Assembly: GCA_015680685.1 (NCBI GenBank)
Contig: MNCI01007858.1
Span: forward strand, 188,513 to 252,512
Direction: 5' to 3'
DNA from: Gnetum montanum
Lineage: Eukaryota > Streptophyta > Gnetopsida > Gnetales > Gnetaceae
Length of the DNA: 64,000 bases
The position numbers were made by a program, and so were the translations under genes. A model generated the notes under the pieces. That model was not told the origin of the DNA. It did not search any database and saw only the letters and a program-made list of their open reading frames with translations. Shown here one piece after another: positions 57,701 to 64,000 of the stretch (position 1 is its first letter; each line of letters opens with the position of its first letter).

Positions 57701-60700
57701 ATAACAGAAATATTAATGCCAGTGAGGCTACCATTTGCTGATTGATAAGCATTGTAATAGTAACGTTGTTCTTGCAAATTTTTCAATTGATAACTGCAGA
57801 TAACTTTGTCTTGGAAGCTTTTAATTTAATTTAAATTAAAAAAATATTTAATAGAAGTAAAATGTGAAAAAACCAAAAAATATTTTATTTTATTATTTTG
57901 TAATTCATGTCCTCATGATGGAACTCATCCTAGTCTTTGCATATGGTTACATACCGAAGTGTATTCCAAGAATCCAATTCATTTCATGTATAGCTAGGAG
58001 CACATTTAAGTGGCAACTGTAGTTGAGTTACCTGACAACTAATGACCACAAAGCTTACAAGCTGCATGGCTATAGGTCATGCTAATCACACATGAAAGCT
58101 ATGTTGGTCATGCAAGTGTGTGATGATGTAAGCTGATTATCCAATAATCTATGGAATGGAAGTAAGCTAAAATGCTACAAGTGAAGATCTCTGTAGCTAT
58201 TACTGAGGTTGATTAAACCCAACATCAGTATTCTTGTCAATGTGAGCATGATCTATACTTTATGGTGGCCGGCAGTGATAGATCACTGTTGGACAAAAGC
58301 AGTCCCTTCCTTCTACTCTGCAAATGTGGTCCTTTCTTAGCATATAAGTAACACGGAATAATTTCTAATAATTATAGTCCTTACTAGTGTCACCATTAGG
58401 TTGTGGATCCTATGTGAACCTTGAAGAAGTGCTAACTGATCTTTGCGTCCAACACGAGACATGAATCACTTCCTGTTTTCCTTTGTTTACTTTTCATTTT
58501 TCTAGTATTTCTCATGATTTTGATAAATATCACATGTGCGATTTTTGTTTTTCTTTCTTTCTTTATGTTTACCCATGACGTTATTGGCTAGGTGACTAAT
58601 TCCTCAAGGTTAACATTTTTGATTTTTGATCTCAAGTGGTGACATAAAGAATTTGAAATAGTAGTAATAATAATAATGATGAAGTGGATATATATGTCAA
58701 TTACTAAGATGTAAGCCATGAAAAGAGTAGTTACACAATGATGTGAATGAATGTAATGAATTTTCCTTTACTTAAATGAACAGTAATGCTTTTATTGTAT
58801 TTATCTCCTATATACAGGAATAAAAGTTGATGAGATGGAGGGCACCAAATGACCAGTGAATGCAAACAACTTTGAGTAGCACCAAAAGATAGAAGGCATG
58901 GACATTAGATGAGGAAAAGGAAAGAAACCAATGGAAGATGCAGATCTTCTAAAACTTTCAAATTTCCATTTGCCAAAACAAAGTAATTCATTTTTGCTTT
59001 GTATGAGTTTTGATTTCAAAGGATAAGATAGCAGTGATATGCCAACCAATCTTTCTCCAAAAATCAGAATCTCTTTCTACACCTAAAACTCCCTCTATTT
59101 TGTCACTCTTAAAATGATTTTGGTCTTGAGAAACACAAGAAGATGAAATTAAAGTTGATTTCTAACTCAACCAAGAGTTTTATAAGCAACTCCTAGCAAA
59201 TTAGAAAATTCACCATGCAAACCTATTAGAGGAGGTATGTCTCCTTGAGGCATAGGTGAATAGGCTTGTGCAAGAGACTGTCTATTTGGCAGACAAGGTT
59301 TGGGGCTCTTTAGTGAGCTAAGTATCCATCCCCCAACACCACCCTCCTCCCCCACCCTACCATTTTTATTTTAGTTATTCTAGTTCTCTCTATTATTTTA
59401 AAAGCTTAGTTATGTTTGGTTGTGTGAACTTTTAATACAAATACAATTTATAAGACTTTGATTATAAAGTTTTTTTTTTTAATTTCAGGATTTCTTTATT
59501 TTCATTTGAATGTTACAATGTCAAGGTATTAGTTATTTCTCTTTTAATTTCAAAACTTACTTAATCCATGATGACTGTTTAAGCAGTATTCCTAATTGAT
59601 CGAATAATATACTTTTAAATCGATGTCAAAAGTTTTTCACTATTATATTTTAAATTGCTTTCTTTGTTTATTATCATTTATTGCACAGTTTAGAATTATT
59701 GTTGTTATTATTATTATTATTAGGAATCTGTATACTAAGTTAATCAGATCCCTTAGGTATCTCTCTACATGTTTTTCCTTGGCATTACATAATTCTACAC
59801 TCAAAATTATTATGATCATAAAATATAATAGTCCATGTTCATTATGGTTTATAAAAAGACTGGATTTAAAATCTCACCTTACCTGTAACCAGGTGGAACT
59901 ATTTCTCCAACTATTTCTCGTTTCCATACCTACATGGGAGATGCCCAAGTGGTAATCTCCTACAACGTATTTTAAAAATAGTGTTACCTTTAATCATATT
60001 TAATGCATCAACACCAAGTTAAACCTTACTGTTGTAACTAAAATCGTCCATGAATGGAACCTTATAGGGCATTCACAATAATCACACTGAAAGTAGTGTT
60101 CCAACCAAATCTAGATTACTATGGTTTCCAAACCATACCACCCCCGGTGCTCTCTCAGTACCATGATGGTGCTCAGCTAGTGACGGTGATTTAACGCTTT
60201 TGCCCTATGACACTTATGCTAATGCTGCTGCTCTGTAACATTCTCTCTCTAACGTTTAGATTAGGCCAAAGATATATCACCTTTGCCAAATATTTTTACT
60301 AATGAAAGATGCAGAGGAATTCACAAGAATAAGCAGGCACTTCAACAGACTGTGCTCCATGGAGTCGTATTTTCATTTTGGCTTGTTATTGACAATTCGG
60401 TATGTAATTTTCACATTAACATATTGGAAGAATCACTCGTATTTCAGGGTTCATTCCTCTCCATTTTTTGACAATAGATACATTTCAAGAAGAGAAATTT
60501 GTGAATATTACCAATTACATCTTTGGCGTTTCCAGCATAGTTGTTTTTTCCCCTTCCCAAATTATTTTCCCTGTGGTAGCTAAAAGCTCTGGGTCCATTC
60601 CATTTGCTTTCTCTTTATTCCGTGATTTCTTTATTAATAATCGACCCGAGAGATATTTCAAAATTTGAGCTTTCGCTTATGTCAACATCGGACCACCTCA

Positions 60701-61500
60701 ATGTTCACTGCATCCAGACTAGGAAAAGTGATTGTAGGAAGAAGATGCAGATCAATCACCAAGCATTTGAGTTAATAAAATCTGGCTATTTTGCTAGCAT
60801 TCATAGATTTTGTTCAATTGCATAGATCATTTTCATTGAACTTAAGTTTTGCAGAGTTTCAAGGTATGCTAGGGTTTGAAAGAAGGAACGAGAGGAAATA
60901 AGGAACCCAAGATTAGGCAGTGCTGGGAAGAGAGGTATCAATGTAGTAATGCTACTGCCTTTGCCATGATCGTGGACGCAATTCCTCAGCAACAAAAGGT
61001 AGCAACTAGTGATGGCCAACTCTGCTCCACTGCAGCCGCAATCTCACAACCACATAATATCCTCCTCCTCGTCTTCATCTTCATCGCTGCCATTCGCTCT
61101 CCATGTGTAGCACCAGTGTTGGTTGGCAAATTCAGGGGCAAGAGTTAGAGCATTGATCTTGTTCTACTCCATAACCTTTTGCATCATCTTTAGCTGTTTC
61201 ATAATTTCTATGACCCTTTACATCCATAGATTTCAATTGGTTTCTGAAGAAGGAAAAATTTTGGTTGCTTCCATGGGTTGCCCGAGATTTTCCCACTGCC
61301 TCTTTTGGCTTTAAACTTCCAAAGACTCATTTACATCTTCAATCCACATTAATGCTGATTGTTAAAATTTCTAGAAGTTAGAGCCCTAATGTAGTTTCAG
61401 CCTAGTTTGTAAGTGAGAACATAGCTAATGTGATTCTACACCTAAGAATTTGTGTTTTTTTTTTTTTTTGATTTTTTGATTTTATCTTTGATTTATTTTT
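54700..61500. other. AT-rich DNA, no gene recognised
   Basis: Small frames such as 58801-59049 (minus) and 59623-59955 (plus) show no known domain. At 61012-61110 an ATG opens a frame with a run of nine Ser (MANSAPLQPQSHNHIISSS), about 32 codons long; it could be a first exon, but I found no continuation. I see no transposon protein. Confidence 0.5.
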
Positions 61501-62380
61501 GCTATGGTAGATACAGGTGAGACAAAGAAAAGGGAAAAAAATGAAATTCCACTTGTAGACCTAGATTTGTCCTCTTCTCAAAGGAAGAGGGAACCCATTG
61601 AATACAGAGTTGAAGAATATGAAGGATAAAACATGATTGTAGTGCTCTAGTTCAAGGGCTGTTATAGCATCATTGGTAGCTATGTCTATGGCAATGACTT
61701 TTCATTTGATATTAAGATTTAGGTTTGTGTTTGAGTGGAGTTCACTAATCTAAAGTAAAAGTTATTAATGTGAATATTTTACTCTATTTTTCTTTATCTT
61801 AGTTTATAGCTGGTAGACATGAAAGAGAATAAGGAGATTCAAATTACCAAGGAGATCTAGAGGATCTTCACTTCACCACACTTGGTGAAGGAGATCATAC
61901 ATGATAGCCAAGTGGGTGGACACATGGCTAGTTCTTCTTCCTTCCAAAAAAGAATGAGAGGTAAGAGAGGAAGGAGAATGCCTTATAAAAGACCTTCTCA
62001 GCCAAAAAAGAGAGCATTGGCAAACAGCCAACAAAAGGCCTCTTCTTCCCTTCCTCCTTCCATCCCTTCTTTATTACCATTTTCACCATCTTCTCCATCC
62101 TACACCTCCTTATCCTGTCATAACCTTAGCCCACCTCCTGTTGCTCTCTCAAATTGGTTGGAATAAGAAGCCATCAAGAGGAGATTGTGTAGAAGGCTTA
62201 AAAAGCTAACCCTTGAGTTTGAGTATGAGAAAGACTAGGAAAAGGGATGAGCTAGAGTCTAAATTGAAAAGAAGGCAATGATCATTAACCTTTAGGAGCT
62301 TGAGGATCTGACCAAGCAACTAACTCGGGCCATCTAATCCTACCATCAATATCTTTAAGAGGAGATGAAAAGTTAGCCTT
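61500..62380 (+). pseudogene. Unrecognised degenerate coding-like stretch
   Basis: Several open pieces on the plus strand are rich in Lys, Arg, Ser and Pro: PLVDLDLSSSQRKREPIE near 61550, MRGKRGRRMPYKRPSQPKKR at 61948-62007, then a Ser/Pro run and a helical, charged part (KKLTLEFEYEKD, LEDLTKQLTRAI) to about 62340. It resembles the basic, coiled-coil parts of transposon accessory proteins, but I cannot name a family. Stops interrupt it. Confidence 0.3.
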
Positions 62381-63689
62381 GTGATAGCCACCAAAATAGA
62401 TGGATGTTTTCTCCATGTTCATGTTAAGGTTTATTTAATGAAATATTAATTATTATTATTTTAATTTAATGCATGGATTTCATCTATAATATTTCTATTT
62501 TTATATTTTATGTTTTGTTAAATTTATCAATCAACTTTTCTTGCCCATTGAGACTATTCTTGAGCTTGTTATTCCCATACATAAGGTGCCCTAGGCCCGA
62601 CCTTGCAAAATCATGCACCTTCAAGTGCACATTAGTTTGCCATCATGGCACAAATTTTCACATCAACACTTACCTATTACTTTGAGTTTGAACATGTAGA
62701 ATTAAGATCATTTATTAATATTTCATGATTCTTTAGTGCTTTCTCCTTAAAGTGACAAGGAAATTTGAACATGAGGCTTAATCAATAAAGAACAAACACT
62801 TATCTAAAAATTTTAACTAAGAAATAATGAAAAATTTAAAGATTGATTATAGACAATAGAACATTCTAATTTAAAGTATACATCCTAGCCATACTCATCA
62901 CTACATATTGTTCATTATTTCATGTCAACTTCATTTATGTTAGCTTGTCAGGAAAGGAGAGGATATTATTCATAATAATAGTTTGGGTTTGATCAATTTC
63001 CAATATCCTTGGTCAACACGGATATCTTATTCATGTGCCAACTACAATGAATAGAGATGGAGTCACTCTTATGTAGACATGGTTGTTTTAATTTACAACA
63101 TTTTTTACAATTTCCTTTTTTTATCTTACTCTACTTTGTATTTGCATTTTATTTTAAACACTATGAAGAAAATTACATAAAAGTTTGCTATCTCAATATT
63201 TGCACAATTATTGGGCTAGAGGTTGATACATTTGCAAAGTTGTTAAATCAATCATTAGCCATGATTGAAGTTCAATGAAATGTCATTGCTTGGACCCATG
63301 GAATAAATTAAAAGACTACAAGACCACAACATCTCATATCTAGTTTAAGTCATTTTGTTTGCACATAACAAATAGTCTCTAGATAAATAGCATAAGAAGC
63401 TTAAACAAATTTTACATACAATAGCATAAAAAATTATTTAGTGGAAACATTATGTTGACAGTTTAGATATTGTTGAAGATCACAATTAAACACAACATTT
63501 TTTAGATAACACTATCAATAAGATGGGCCAACAATAAATAGAAAGGACAAAAATTTTAAATTTTTCATTTGTAATAACATTACAAGATTTCTTCAATCTT
63601 CATTAGTTACTTTCACAGGACCTCAAAGTAACTCTTGCATTGATTTGCTTTTATATCCCTATGAGGATATTGAATTTATTGAGTTGAAA
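62380..63689. other. AT-rich DNA, no gene recognised
   Basis: Nothing with a recognisable domain. The phrase AGCATAAGAAGCTTAAACAAATTTTACATACAAT near 63390-63425 recurs at about 63870-63900, so the dispersed repeat that follows has a partial local copy. Confidence 0.5.
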
Positions 63690-64000
63690 GTTGGAGAAGA
63701 TTTACTGTAGTGTTTCCGTCATCATGTAGAGCGTTTATTACAAATTTAAATTTTTTCTTAGATAACAAAAAATGAAAATAGAAAAAAAACATTCAGCACA
63801 AAGTCACCCCACAAATCAAGGAAAAATATATGAATGTAGCACATTATAAATGATCTTTGAAAAAATAGCACAAGAAGCTTAAACAAATTTTACATACAAT
63901 AAGTAAGCAAGTTGTGCATTCACAATAATAGGGTGTTTAGAAGACTTGGTTTGATCATAATTGCATGTAGGATAAAAAAAATTAAGAATGCAAATATGAG
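63690..64000 (+). repeat. Second copy of the old LINE-associated repeat, cut by the window end
   Basis: It aligns with 11745-12078 over about 300 bases: CATCATGTAGAGC, AATTTAAATTTTTTCT, AAGGAAAAATATATG, GTGCATTCACAATAATAGGG and AGAAGACTTGGTTTGAT, with many single-base changes. In the first copy this is followed by LINE reverse transcriptase, so the LINE probably continues beyond 64000. Confidence 0.8.

Overview
The window is plant nuclear DNA from a large, transposon-rich genome, most likely a seed plant; a gymnosperm is plausible, but nothing here fixes the species. Evidence: a germin-like protein gene, plant-type Ty1/copia elements, and two very large Ty3/gypsy elements of the Tat/Ogre type, which carry a second archaeal-type RNase H. 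Between the elements the DNA is AT-rich, old and nearly gene-free. I found no intact host gene, tRNA or rRNA.

Layout. (1) 1-5592: a germin-like pseudogene on the minus strand, split by a degenerate copia element (254-5070). (2) 5600-11745: AT-rich DNA without a recognisable gene. (3) 11745-31930: an old LINE relic on the plus strand, interrupted by Tat element A (12354-29395, target duplication AAGGG) and by a younger truncated LINE with an A-rich tail (about 29488-31695). (4) 31930-33632: a truncated copia gag/protease relic. (5) 33633-51213: Tat element B (target duplication CCTAT). (6) 51214-64000: AT-rich DNA with faint LINE-like and other relics; its last 300 bases repeat 11745-12078.

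Elements A and B are the main finding. Both lie on the minus strand in the order 5' LTR - PBS - ORF1 - gag-pro - long intron - RT/RNase H/aRNase H/integrase - hairpin-repeat array - PPT - 3' LTR. The long intron (23702-18594 in A, 45481-40356 in B) has a GTAAGT donor, a CTAAC branch site and a TTTGCAG acceptor in both copies, as in Ogre. Inside it, on the opposite strand, sits an eight-exon gene of about 1,116 codons. Exons 4, 5, 7 and 8 have identical lengths in A and B (1041, 276, 818 and 249 nt), exons 1 and 6 differ only by multiples of three, and several introns differ freely. The product has a basic start, an N-terminal region resembling plant NIF/FCP-type phosphatases (seen only in B, because A has an assembly gap there), a conserved core I cannot assign, 16-residue repeats, a coiled coil and an acidic tail.

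A short module (TAGTTTWA, then a 4-bp stem, 6-nt loop, 4-bp stem) recurs in three noncoding compartments: in the divergent region between pol and the antisense gene, in an array beyond the antisense gene's 3' end, and in an array beyond the end of pol. Stem bases change together, so the pairing looks conserved. My inference is a retroelement with two opposed expression units, in which the sense intron removes from gag-pol mRNA the whole region complementary to the antisense mRNA. Both copies now carry many nonsense codons, mostly of the C-to-T or G-to-A kind, and look inactive.
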